From: Desulfosarcina ovata subsp. ovata | GTDB taxonomy: Bacteria; Desulfobacterota; Desulfobacteria; Desulfobacterales; Desulfosarcinaceae | DNA length: 64,000 bases | Assembly: GCF_009689005.1 (NCBI RefSeq) | Contig: NZ_AP021879.1 | Span: 3,410,001 to 3,474,000, forward strand | Direction: 5' to 3' | Part shown: piece by piece, positions 8,687 through 16,070 of the stretch | Layout of the letters: each line of letters opens with the position of its first letter | How positions within the stretch are numbered: the stretch's first letter is position 1 | Position numbers and translations under genes: made by a program | Notes under the pieces: generated by a model | Database searches by the model: none | What the model saw: only the letters and a program-made list of their open reading frames with translations | Told to the model about the DNA's origin: nothing

Positions 8687-9044
8687 TTTTCTTGTCTCCT
8701 TTCTTTACGCTCCGGCCCATGGGGGTTCCCTTGGGCAGAGGCAGTTTATCAATGCGACCGGTCTCTTTGGCCCAGATAAGGAACATGCGCAACACGCGCT
8801 TGGTCTTATCCACCGTGGGCTTGGCCCGTTCCTTTCCGTTTTGCAGTTTCAGGAGCGCATCGGATTTGAAGAATTTCCCAACGTGGGGAACGAGGATGCT
8901 GGTGAGCTTTCGCTCAGCACCGAAGAAGGCTTCGATCTGTTCGAAATCCTTTCCATAGGTGTAGAGGGTCCGCTCCGTCTTGCCCTGGGTCCTCAGATGT
9001 TCAATGTAGGCCTTCGCGGCCTCGTGCAGTTTAGATTCCATCAT
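8640..9044 (-). CDS. Stand-alone core-binding domain protein of the integrase family
   Basis: A 134-residue protein resembling only the N-terminal SAM-like DNA-binding domain of tyrosine recombinases (KAYIEHLRTQGKTERTLYTY, then a helical region ending in LRMFLIWAKETGRID). No catalytic Arg, His or Tyr set follows; the C-terminus is a charged tail. It has a strong AGGAGG 7 bases before ATGATG and overlaps the full integrase gene by 47 bases, so it is likely co-translated and a partner or regulator of the recombinase rather than a decayed fragment. Decay from a full integrase cannot be excluded. Confidence 0.7.
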   Translation of the reverse strand: MMESKLHEAAKAYIEHLRTQGKTERTLYTYGKDFEQIEAFFGAERKLTSILVPHVGKFFKSDALLKLQNGKERAKPTVDKTKRVLRMFLIWAKETGRIDKLPLPKGTPMGRSVKKGDKKNDEHSQHSAPTPAQA

Positions 9045-9074
9045 AATAGTACCTCCTTTTTTGTTTGTGATGGT

Positions 9075-9266
9075 TTATCCAAGGAATTCATCGATCTGGC
9101 TAAGCAGCTCTTCAACATGGCCAAGGTCGCCAACGTGACCCCAATGAACGGATTCCCCGGCATGCCGTCTCAGTTTCCTCTGGATGCTGACCATCAGTTT
9201 TGTGATCTCTTCCTGTTTTTTTCGATATGCCTTCTGGGCGTCTTTATTGCTGGTTCTGCGGTGCAT
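9075..9266 (-). CDS. Small basic protein, first gene of the integrase cassette
   Basis: A 63-residue protein with no family I recognise. The first half is strongly basic and helical (DAQKAYRKKQEEITKLMVSIQRKLRR), the second acidic. GGAG lies 7 bases before the ATG. It is 30 bases upstream of the core-binding-domain gene on the same strand, which supports a shared transcript. It might be a recombination directionality factor, but nothing in the sequence proves this. Confidence 0.55.
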   Translation of the reverse strand: MHRRTSNKDAQKAYRKKQEEITKLMVSIQRKLRRHAGESVHWGHVGDLGHVEELLSQIDEFLG

Positions 9267-9285
9267 GGCTTGTCTCCGTTATTGT

Positions 9286-9316
9286 TTGTAAATTTCTATA
9301 ACACATTGATTTACAA
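9286..9316. repeat. Inverted repeat upstream of the integrase cassette (possible att or operator site)
   Basis: TTGTAAAT (9286-9293) and ATTTACAA (9309-9316) are perfect inverted 8-base arms around a 15-base AT-rich spacer, 20 bases upstream of the first cassette gene. Such spacing suits either a tyrosine-recombinase core site or a dimeric repressor site. A stray copy of the origin heptamer GCGAAGG lies at 9349-9355. Confidence 0.45.
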
Positions 9317-9421
9317 CGTTATTACACATCCACATACAGGCTTCGTGTGCGAAGGAAGTCAAAGCGTATTCACAGGTTACTTAAAGAATGTACAAGTATT
9401 TGCAGTGAGAGGACGGCATTC

Positions 9422-9538
9422 ATGAAAAAGGAATTGGAGCTTATATTGCGGGCCATCGTAGTTGCGATTTTAGCAGCCTCCCTGGCCATATTAGCTGAGA
9501 CGGTACCGTGGGCATTTTTTGTAGAGAGGTTGGCTTGA
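9422..9538 (+). CDS. Tiny single-pass membrane protein coupled to the large terminase
   Basis: A 38-residue ORF with GAGAGG 9 bases before its ATG. After a charged start (MKKELELIL) it has one hydrophobic helix (about residues 9-26, rich in Ala, Ile, Leu and Val) and a short tail. Its TGA overlaps the terminase ATG by one base (TGATG), a typical coupling arrangement. Function unknown; a leader peptide for terminase translation or a small membrane protein are both possible. Confidence 0.55.
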   Translation: MKKELELILRAIVVAILAASLAILAETVPWAFFVERLA

Positions 9539-11064
9539 TGGCACGGATATCCGCCAAGGACCGCAAGCTGGCTCAGACTCTGGCCGATCCCGTGCTCTGG
9601 GGTCAGGCATACCTGGGCAATCGCGACGGCAGCCAGAGAACATACTGGCCGCATCAGGTGGAGGACCTGCTTTGTCCGGACAAGAACATCATCCACCTGG
9701 ATGGACGCGACGTCGGCAAGAGTGTCTGTATCGGTACCGACGCGCTCCATTTTGCTTTCACCACCCGCGGCGGCCAGGGATTGATCGCCGCACCGCACCA
9801 GGGGCATCTCGACACTATTGCCGAGGAGATCGAGTTCCAACTGGAAGCCAATCCGGATCTTATGGCCAGCATCGCTCTGACCAAATACGGCAAGCCCAAG
9901 ATTCATCGCAAACCATACTTCCGGCTCGAATTCACCAACGGCACAATTCTCTATTTCCGCCCGGCCGGAGCATACGGCGACGCGTTTCGCTCGCTTCACG
10001 TCGAACGCGTCTGGGTAGACGAAGGGGCCTGGCTCACTGAGCGGGCATGGAAGGCGCTACGCCAGTGTTTGAAATCCGGAGGTAAGCTGCGAATCTACTC
10101 CACACCGAACGGGATGCGGAACAGCACATACTATCGCCTGACCACCTCGACACAGTTCAAGGTGTTTCGATGGCCCTCCTGGCTCAACCCGATATGGTCT
10201 GAGGAACGTGAAGCGGAGCTGTTGGAATTTTATGGTGGCCGGGACAGCGCCGGGTGGCAGCATGAGGTGGCCGGGGAACACGGCAAACCGTCGTATGGGG
10301 CCTTCAACATTGAATATCTGAACTTCTGCCGTCAGGAACTTCTGGAATATCAGAAAGTGGTTATCACGGGCGACGAGCTGAGTGGTTGCGATACCGAAGA
10401 AGAATCGCACGACCGACTTGAGGCGCTGCTCAACCTTGTACCCCAGACAGGCGTGTTCTGGATCGGCGGCGACCTTGGCTATACCAACGACCCGACCGAA
10501 CTCGTCGTGTTCCAGGAGCTGGAACTGGGGGAGCGCAGAATCATTAAACTCGTCCTGCGTGTTCATATGAAACACGTGGCCTACCCGCACATCGCCCAGA
10601 CCATCGCATTGCTGGACCGATACTACACCGCCACCGGTATCGGCGTGGATAACGGCGGCAACGGACTGGCCGTGGTGCAGGAGCTTCACACGCTGGACAA
10701 ATACAAAGACCTCCTGCTGGACGGCCGATTGCGCGGCTACGATTTCGGAGGGATGACGACCTTGGCAGTGCGCGATGGGAAAGAGGTAAGAAAGCGTACC
10801 AAGGAGTTCATGACTAGCCTCATCAACGGAGCTCTCCAGCGTCGGCAGATCGTCTTTCCGGCGGAGGACCTGGAATTGGAGGATCAATTCACCACCCACA
10901 CCTACACGCTGCGTGACGGCCGGGTTATCTATTCCAAAGGCAACGACCACATTATCGACGCCGTCCGCTGTGCCCTGCTGGCCCGGGAACAGGCCAACCT
11001 CGATCAGGTCGGGGAGGAGACCGTTTCCCTGATACCTATCCTGACCGATCCGGTCTTTATCTGA
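9538..11064 (+). CDS. Phage terminase large subunit
   Basis: Packaging motor of 508 residues that pumps DNA into the prohead and cuts it. The ATPase has a deviant Walker A, GRDVGKS with Lys61, and Walker B VWVDEGAW (Asp161, Glu162). The RuvC-like nuclease half shows acidic residues at Asp312 (GGDLGYTNDPTE), Asp371 (GVDNGGNG) and Asp474 (HIIDAVRCA). The ATG at 9538 has GAGAGG upstream and follows the small membrane gene directly; an in-frame GTG at 9508 is weaker. Separated from the probable small subunit gene by the integrase cassette. Confidence 0.92.
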   Translation: MARISAKDRKLAQTLADPVLWGQAYLGNRDGSQRTYWPHQVEDLLCPDKNIIHLDGRDVGKSVCIGTDALHFAFTTRGGQGLIAAPHQGHLDTIAEEIEFQLEANPDLMASIALTKYGKPKIHRKPYFRLEFTNGTILYFRPAGAYGDAFRSLHVERVWVDEGAWLTERAWKALRQCLKSGGKLRIYSTPNGMRNSTYYRLTTSTQFKVFRWPSWLNPIWSEEREAELLEFYGGRDSAGWQHEVAGEHGKPSYGAFNIEYLNFCRQELLEYQKVVITGDELSGCDTEEESHDRLEALLNLVPQTGVFWIGGDLGYTNDPTELVVFQELELGERRIIKLVLRVHMKHVAYPHIAQTIALLDRYYTATGIGVDNGGNGLAVVQELHTLDKYKDLLLDGRLRGYDFGGMTTLAVRDGKEVRKRTKEFMTSLINGALQRRQIVFPAEDLELEDQFTTHTYTLRDGRVIYSKGNDHIIDAVRCALLAREQANLDQVGEETVSLIPILTDPVFI

Positions 11065-11087
11065 ACCGACATCACATCCCCTCCCAA

Positions 11088-11120
11088 CCGACGTTTCTTC
11101 CCCGCCTCCGGTAGATAACC
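11088..11120 (+). promoter_or_regulatory. Late-promoter-like element, copy 3
   Basis: CCGACG, 13 bases, TCCGGTAGATAACC, in the 127-base gap between the large terminase and portal genes. The leader downstream contains a small hairpin CGCC-ACAC-GGCG. Confidence 0.65.
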
Positions 11121-11191
11121 CCAGGACAAGCTTCATCTCGCCACACGGCGCAGATGTCGCGCACACAGGCCAAGAAAACGTGAGGTTACTG

Positions 11192-12808
11192 GTGGAGAGA
11201 CAAAACGAGCGCACAACTTCAGATGAAACGGCCACTACCGCTGATGGCAGCGGACCCGCGACCAACCCGTCAACCGATGGATTGGTAATCGCACCTCTGG
11301 CTACAGCGGCGGCCCTGGACCCTTCGGTCTTCAGCAAGGTAAGCGCAATTGAGGCCATACCCGCAACCTGGGAGGAACGGGCGCGCAAGGCCTGGGAGTA
11401 TTACATCGAAGAGCCGCTGGTCAAAAACTGCGTCAACTCATGGCGTACCTTTGCTGTCGGTGATGAAATCAAAATCACCAGCGACGATGAGGATGTGCAA
11501 AGTGACGCCGTCTTCCTCGCCGACCGGCTGAACATCTCCGCGTTTGTCAAGGACATGATTCTTCAACTGCTTGTCAAAGGTGACGCCGTCGGATTCAAGC
11601 GCTACACCAAAGACGGCAAGGATCTGGAAGAGGCCATATGCGTCAATCCGGTTTCCGTGAAGGTCAAGTATGCCCAGGGACAGATGGTAGAGGCCCGCCA
11701 GTATCCTGACGATAATCCCGGAATCGGTGAAGGTCTGGAACTGCCGGTCGACCAGGTGCTCCATCTGAAATGGGACGCACCGTCTTTTTCATCGCGTGGC
11801 AACTCGCAGGTGCTGCCCGCTTTCCAGTCCATTGAATTGCTGCGCGATTACCGACGGGCGGAACAAGCCATCGCCAAGCGTTGGGCCACGCCGTTCCGCC
11901 TGCTCAAGGTCGGCGGCGCCTTCGGCCAAAAAATGGTCATGCCCGATCAAAAGATGCTGGAACAGGTCCGCAACATGGTCAACAAGATGGACCTTAAAAG
12001 CGGATTAGTCGTGCCTTTCTATGTCACGGTCGAAACTCACGGCACCGAGGGTCAAGTCCTCAACGTCGAAGACAAGGTCAAGGAGGTGAAGGAGGATATT
12101 GTCGTGGCCCTGGGACTCTCGCGTTCCCTGGTCACCGGTGACGGTCCGAATTTCGCCACAGCCTCGGTCAGTCTCCAGAAGATGCTCGTGATGATCCGGG
12201 AGATCAAACAGGCCGCACGGAACATTCTTTCCTGGATTTTCGACGACTGGGCGGAGCTTAAAGGTCACGAAGACAAGACACTCCAGTTCCTGTTCAACGA
12301 CCTCGATCTCTCGGACGCGGTGGATTTCAAGCGTCTGCTTATCGAGCTTTACGACCGCAAACTCATCAGCCGATCCAGTCTCCAGCTCAAGATGGACCTC
12401 GATCCGGATATCGAATCTGCCAATCGTGAAAACGAACGACGCTCGGTGGACCTGCTGGATGAAAAGCAGGTCAAGCCCATCGCCGACATGGTCCTGGCCG
12501 GGATCATGGGTGTCGAAACCGCACAGGAGATGCTCGGTCTCGACCCGATGAAGAATCCCGTTGGAAGCCGGACGGAGGCGTCTTGGGCCGGACCTTTCGC
12601 CCGGGGCGACAGAGGGAATGCCGTTTGTGACGACTGCGCTCATTTCAATGACGAGCACAACCACTGTCGTGTCCAGCAAAATGAAACCACTTTCGACACC
12701 CCGGCGTGCCGCTTCTTAGACGCCAAGATCGTTTCTTCGGAAATCCCATCCGACCAGGAAGGTGAGGAGCGAGAGAGGACGACAGCTTGCCCGGAGTGCG
12801 AGAAATGA
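11192..12808 (+). CDS. Phage portal protein
   Basis: Protein of about 538 residues forming the dodecameric DNA entry ring at the capsid vertex. The region after residue 60 (WEERARKAWEYYIEEPLV, later PVDQVLHLKWDAPSFSSRGNS, then LRDYRRAEQAIAKRWATPFRLL) follows the order typical of portals: N-terminal wing, QVLHLKW strand, stem and clip. The C-terminal 70 residues include a Cys-rich cluster (CDDCAHF, HCRV, CPECEK) that could bind zinc. No ATG is in frame; GTG at 11192 has GAGG 6 bases upstream and is preferred over GTG 11180. It sits between terminase and MuF genes as expected and overlaps the latter (ATGA). Confidence 0.85.
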   Translation: MERQNERTTSDETATTADGSGPATNPSTDGLVIAPLATAAALDPSVFSKVSAIEAIPATWEERARKAWEYYIEEPLVKNCVNSWRTFAVGDEIKITSDDEDVQSDAVFLADRLNISAFVKDMILQLLVKGDAVGFKRYTKDGKDLEEAICVNPVSVKVKYAQGQMVEARQYPDDNPGIGEGLELPVDQVLHLKWDAPSFSSRGNSQVLPAFQSIELLRDYRRAEQAIAKRWATPFRLLKVGGAFGQKMVMPDQKMLEQVRNMVNKMDLKSGLVVPFYVTVETHGTEGQVLNVEDKVKEVKEDIVVALGLSRSLVTGDGPNFATASVSLQKMLVMIREIKQAARNILSWIFDDWAELKGHEDKTLQFLFNDLDLSDAVDFKRLLIELYDRKLISRSSLQLKMDLDPDIESANRENERRSVDLLDEKQVKPIADMVLAGIMGVETAQEMLGLDPMKNPVGSRTEASWAGPFARGDRGNAVCDDCAHFNDEHNHCRVQQNETTFDTPACRFLDAKIVSSEIPSDQEGEERERTTACPECEK

Positions 12809-14376
12809 TCGGTGCACTAGCAGCGAAAAAAACCGTCTCTCAGGTAGAGGCTATCCGAAGAGCCACTGAAAAAAGCGTCCGGGCAAGGAACCTGTACACG
12901 GAGCAGACGGTCGCCGATTTGACCGCCATGCTCGTCGACGCCGAAGACGAGGTGCGTCGCGCCATCCTCCGGTACAAGAGCCTCGGCTCGCTTCCCGACA
13001 ACAAGCTGGCAGCCCTGGAAGGGCTCAAGAAACTCCAGGCGGATATCCGGGAGGCCACGTCCCGACTGCACCGGGATCAGACACTGCTTTTTCGAAAGAC
13101 AGCGAAAGCCTCTTTCCGCCAAGGCATCTACCGCGGCATCGGTGAATTTGCTGCGGCGCAATTGCCGTTCTACCGTGACTTGACTCCGGAAGGCATCGAC
13201 AAGCTCGCCACCCGCGTCTTCACCATCGTCGACACCGACGCTCTCGACTTCATGACCAACTACAACCTGGTGCTCGCCGGAGATGTCCACCGCGAATTGG
13301 CCGACGGCATCAAGCGGGCCGTGATGAACGGCATCGCCACTGGCAAAGGTATCGAAGATATCGCCCGCGATCTCGGGCGTGCTGTTAAGGACCCAGAATC
13401 CTTTCGCCACGCGGGTTCCAAAGTGTTCACCAAGGCTCAGTACCGCATGGAGGTAATCGCACGCACTGAGGTGCTGCGAGCCCATAACCAGGGGCGGATC
13501 AAATTCCACGACCAAGTCGGTGTTCGAAAGCTCGAATGGATGACCATGGAGGATGAGCGGGTCTGCCCGATCTGTGGCCCGCTGGACGGAAAGGTCTACG
13601 ATACAGGCCGATTTCCCCAGCAGCCTGCCCATCCCAACTGTCGCTGCACCAATGTGGTGGCTTGGCCGCTTGAGATTTGCGGTGGTGAATTGGGCGCTAA
13701 GGTTGCGGCTGAACCTGATGCATGCATCCTCCCTCCCCAGGCCATCGAAAATCAAGCAAAGGCGAAGTCCAAGGAGAACGCCAAGCTCAAAGCCGCCTTC
13801 GAGAGCGGGAAGGTCGCGGACCTGAACACACTCACTGTGAAGCAGCTCCAGACCCTGTCGAAGCAGAACGGCGTTTCCATCGCCCGAACAAAGTCCGACT
13901 TCATCAAACTGCTCGACCAGGTCGAGCCGGGCTTCGACCATTCGGATCTCACCGGAGCCGCACTGAAGGTGAAACTAAAAGAACATAGAATCGGCCTGCT
14001 GCGAACCAAGGATGACCTGGTTAAACTCCTGGCCAAGAAGCAAAGGGCACTGAAGAAGGCGCAGATTGTATCCGAGCGCTTGAAGAAAGGTGAAGGACTT
14101 CATGTGCTGACTATGGACGAACTGCAGGAGGTTGCCCGGACAAAGGGCGTTTCAATCTACATGATAAGACAGGACGTGATCGACTTGCTCGATAAGCTGG
14201 AACCAGAAGTGGACCATTCTGGACTCAAAGGCAAGTCCCTGATTGAAGCCAAGCAAAGATATCACATCGCCACGACCAAGAATAAGCAGCAACTTATCAA
14301 GGCGATTGAAAAAACGATAATGAGTGATGCTTTTGAGAAGTTTAATAATGTAGCGGTAAAATTAATTAGAAGCTGA
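12805..14376 (+). CDS. MuF-type head morphogenesis protein with repeated C-terminal domains
   Basis: Minor capsid protein of 523 residues. The MuF domain spans roughly residues 150-295, with RTEVLRAHNQGR, WMTMEDERVCPICGPLDG and HPNCRC. Beyond residue 315 there is an extension with three or four SAP/HeH-like helical repeats (LTVKQLQTLSKQNGVSIARTK, then LTMDELQEVARTKGVSIYMI), each followed by a D/EHSxL segment. Such extensions on MuF proteins can carry DNA-binding or effector functions. The ATG at 12805 overlaps the portal stop; TTG at 12787 is less likely. The last 80-90 bases turn AT-rich like the minus-strand operon that follows after 11 bases, so the 3' end may have been replaced when that cargo entered. 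Confidence 0.82.
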   Translation: MIGALAAKKTVSQVEAIRRATEKSVRARNLYTEQTVADLTAMLVDAEDEVRRAILRYKSLGSLPDNKLAALEGLKKLQADIREATSRLHRDQTLLFRKTAKASFRQGIYRGIGEFAAAQLPFYRDLTPEGIDKLATRVFTIVDTDALDFMTNYNLVLAGDVHRELADGIKRAVMNGIATGKGIEDIARDLGRAVKDPESFRHAGSKVFTKAQYRMEVIARTEVLRAHNQGRIKFHDQVGVRKLEWMTMEDERVCPICGPLDGKVYDTGRFPQQPAHPNCRCTNVVAWPLEICGGELGAKVAAEPDACILPPQAIENQAKAKSKENAKLKAAFESGKVADLNTLTVKQLQTLSKQNGVSIARTKSDFIKLLDQVEPGFDHSDLTGAALKVKLKEHRIGLLRTKDDLVKLLAKKQRALKKAQIVSERLKKGEGLHVLTMDELQEVARTKGVSIYMIRQDVIDLLDKLEPEVDHSGLKGKSLIEAKQRYHIATTKNKQQLIKAIEKTIMSDAFEKFNNVAVKLIRS

Positions 14377-14387
14377 ACTACTACACA

Positions 14388-16070
14388 TCAATTGTTGCAG
14401 AATTTTGAGGCTGCTTCTTTTAGTGATCTAACGACGGGTTGTCTTTGACTTTTTTCATGTAATTGGCAAATTAATTGAATAATTTTATTTGAAGCAGCCC
14501 TTGCAGAGTCGAGTACCATAGTGCGTGAATCGTTTTTAACAGTGTAGTCAGAATCATTAGTAGTAAGCAGTGATTCAAAGCCCTGAAAAAGTCCAAAGCG
14601 AATATCGGATAGGATTTCCCAAGCAATATTTATGTTCTCACCAAGTACTGAACCTTTTCCGAACCGACTTAGATTTTTCAAAGGGTAATGTAAAGAACCG
14701 ATTTTATCTCGCCATATATGTGTTTCGGAAACAATTTGGTCAACGCCTTGATTAATAAATTTATATTTGAAACTTAATGTGTCAGGATCTATTTTCCTGT
14801 TATATATTTTAAAATTAACATCTTTTTCTATTTTATTCAGCGCCTTAATATATCCTGTGCCTGGCTGCAATCTTAATTCTGAAAACATATAGGATATACT
14901 CGGTACAAGATTGTTATCCTTTATGAATTGTGTGTTTAATATTAGTTCTTCAACAGTGCTAAGTGGGTCAAACATGATCCATCCAATTTCAAAATGAATG
15001 CTAATTTTTCTAAGGGTCGCTATTGCTTGAGCAGCCTCAATTGCTGTGTGTGCTTTACCATAACGTTGAAGTTGAGAATCGGCCCCAGACTCAATGCCTA
15101 AAAACACTTTTCGCAAACCACATTCCTTTAATCGACGCAATATTGATTGTCTTTCTTCTGTCTCTGATATGCTCATACTTTTCGTAAAAATCGATGATGG
15201 CATAATACTGGTGTCAAAATTCATTGGATGAGGCAGTTCTTTTTGAATCTCCTCTATAATTTCAACGACAGACCTTGCGTCTTTAATATCTGCTCCAAGA
15301 AAGTCTTCATCGGCGAATGTGATATTGTGCACACCAAGTAAGGAAAGACTGTGAAGGTCATCTCTTAATCGGTTGCTTGGAAATCTTCGATATTCTTCAC
15401 GCGTACCCTTAAAATCGGTTAAACCTCTTAGACAAAATCTGCATTTTGACCAGGAACACCCGCGGCTCAACTCGCAGAAAATTTGTCCACCCCCGTCAAG
15501 AACAGATTGAATATGCTTCCGATAGGGGTTCGGAGAAAGGTCTAAATCTATCAGATGCCTATCAGTTTTTGAAATTTGGTTTTTTCGCAAGTAAACAATT
15601 CCAGGAATATTTGACGGGTCAAGTGATAAACCCTTTATACGCTGCAGTAAAAGTTCTTTAAAGGCATATTCACCCTCTCCTGTAATTACATAAATATTAG
15701 GGAGCTTTTGGACCAAATCGCTGGCCATCTTAGTAGGAAGAGGACCTCCAAGGACGATCCAGCAATTATCACCAACTTTAGCTCTAATCCTTTCATATTC
15801 TTTCAGGATAAATGAGAAAGTGCCATATCCAACAGAAATACCAAGAATATCAGGCCGACTATTTTCCAAAAAATCAATTAATAAATCACAATTTCCTTGT
15901 GAAACAGAGACCATGTCAAATATGTCTAATTGCTCTAGATTTTCACCAAGGCAAGCTTTAGCAACCCCTCCTAATACAGATAAAGCATGCGTTTCGCCTA
16001 TAGCAGGGTATCTTGATGAATATAGAGCAATCAAAGATACGCGAATTTTTGCGTATCTTATTTGACTCAT
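14388..16070 (-). CDS. B12-binding-type radical SAM protein of a cargo operon
   Basis: Protein of 560 residues with an N-terminal cobalamin-binding-like Rossmann region (residues 10-150; ILGISVGYGTF, WIVLGGPLP, YVITGEGEYAF) and a radical SAM core with cysteines 205, 210 and 213 (CSWSKCRFC), which should ligate a 4Fe-4S cluster and cleave S-adenosylmethionine. The spacing CX4CX2C differs from the usual CX3CX2C but occurs in a subgroup with a W in this position. The later GIESGADSQLQRYGK is typical of the family. The substrate is unknown. It is the last gene of the minus operon, with AAGGAGG before an ATG that overlaps the NACHT gene stop. AT-rich, unlike the phage genes. Confidence 0.85.
   Translation of the reverse strand: MSQIRYAKIRVSLIALYSSRYPAIGETHALSVLGGVAKACLGENLEQLDIFDMVSVSQGNCDLLIDFLENSRPDILGISVGYGTFSFILKEYERIRAKVGDNCWIVLGGPLPTKMASDLVQKLPNIYVITGEGEYAFKELLLQRIKGLSLDPSNIPGIVYLRKNQISKTDRHLIDLDLSPNPYRKHIQSVLDGGGQIFCELSRGCSWSKCRFCLRGLTDFKGTREEYRRFPSNRLRDDLHSLSLLGVHNITFADEDFLGADIKDARSVVEIIEEIQKELPHPMNFDTSIMPSSIFTKSMSISETEERQSILRRLKECGLRKVFLGIESGADSQLQRYGKAHTAIEAAQAIATLRKISIHFEIGWIMFDPLSTVEELILNTQFIKDNNLVPSISYMFSELRLQPGTGYIKALNKIEKDVNFKIYNRKIDPDTLSFKYKFINQGVDQIVSETHIWRDKIGSLHYPLKNLSRFGKGSVLGENINIAWEILSDIRFGLFQGFESLLTTNDSDYTVKNDSRTMVLDSARAASNKIIQLICQLHEKSQRQPVVRSLKEAASKFCNN

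Noticed and set aside
9349..9355. A copy of the origin heptamer GCGAAGG near the integrase cassette (another at 53355)
   Set aside because: Single heptamers are expected by chance in 64 kb; only the dense group at 5400-5725 is meaningful.
8070..9425. A 451-codon plus-strand frame over the integrase cassette
   Set aside because: It lies over three minus-strand genes that each have a ribosome binding site and recognisable content.
10057..11388. A 443-codon open frame on the minus strand over the terminase and portal genes, and many similar antisense frames over phage genes
   Set aside because: They mirror strongly supported plus-strand genes, have no ribosome binding sites and contain no recognisable domains. 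High GC codon use makes such shadow frames common.
14388..16070. The radical SAM protein as a prokaryotic viperin
   Set aside because: Viperins are about 300-400 residues without a B12-binding-like domain and with a different cluster motif; this protein has 560 residues and CX4CX2C.
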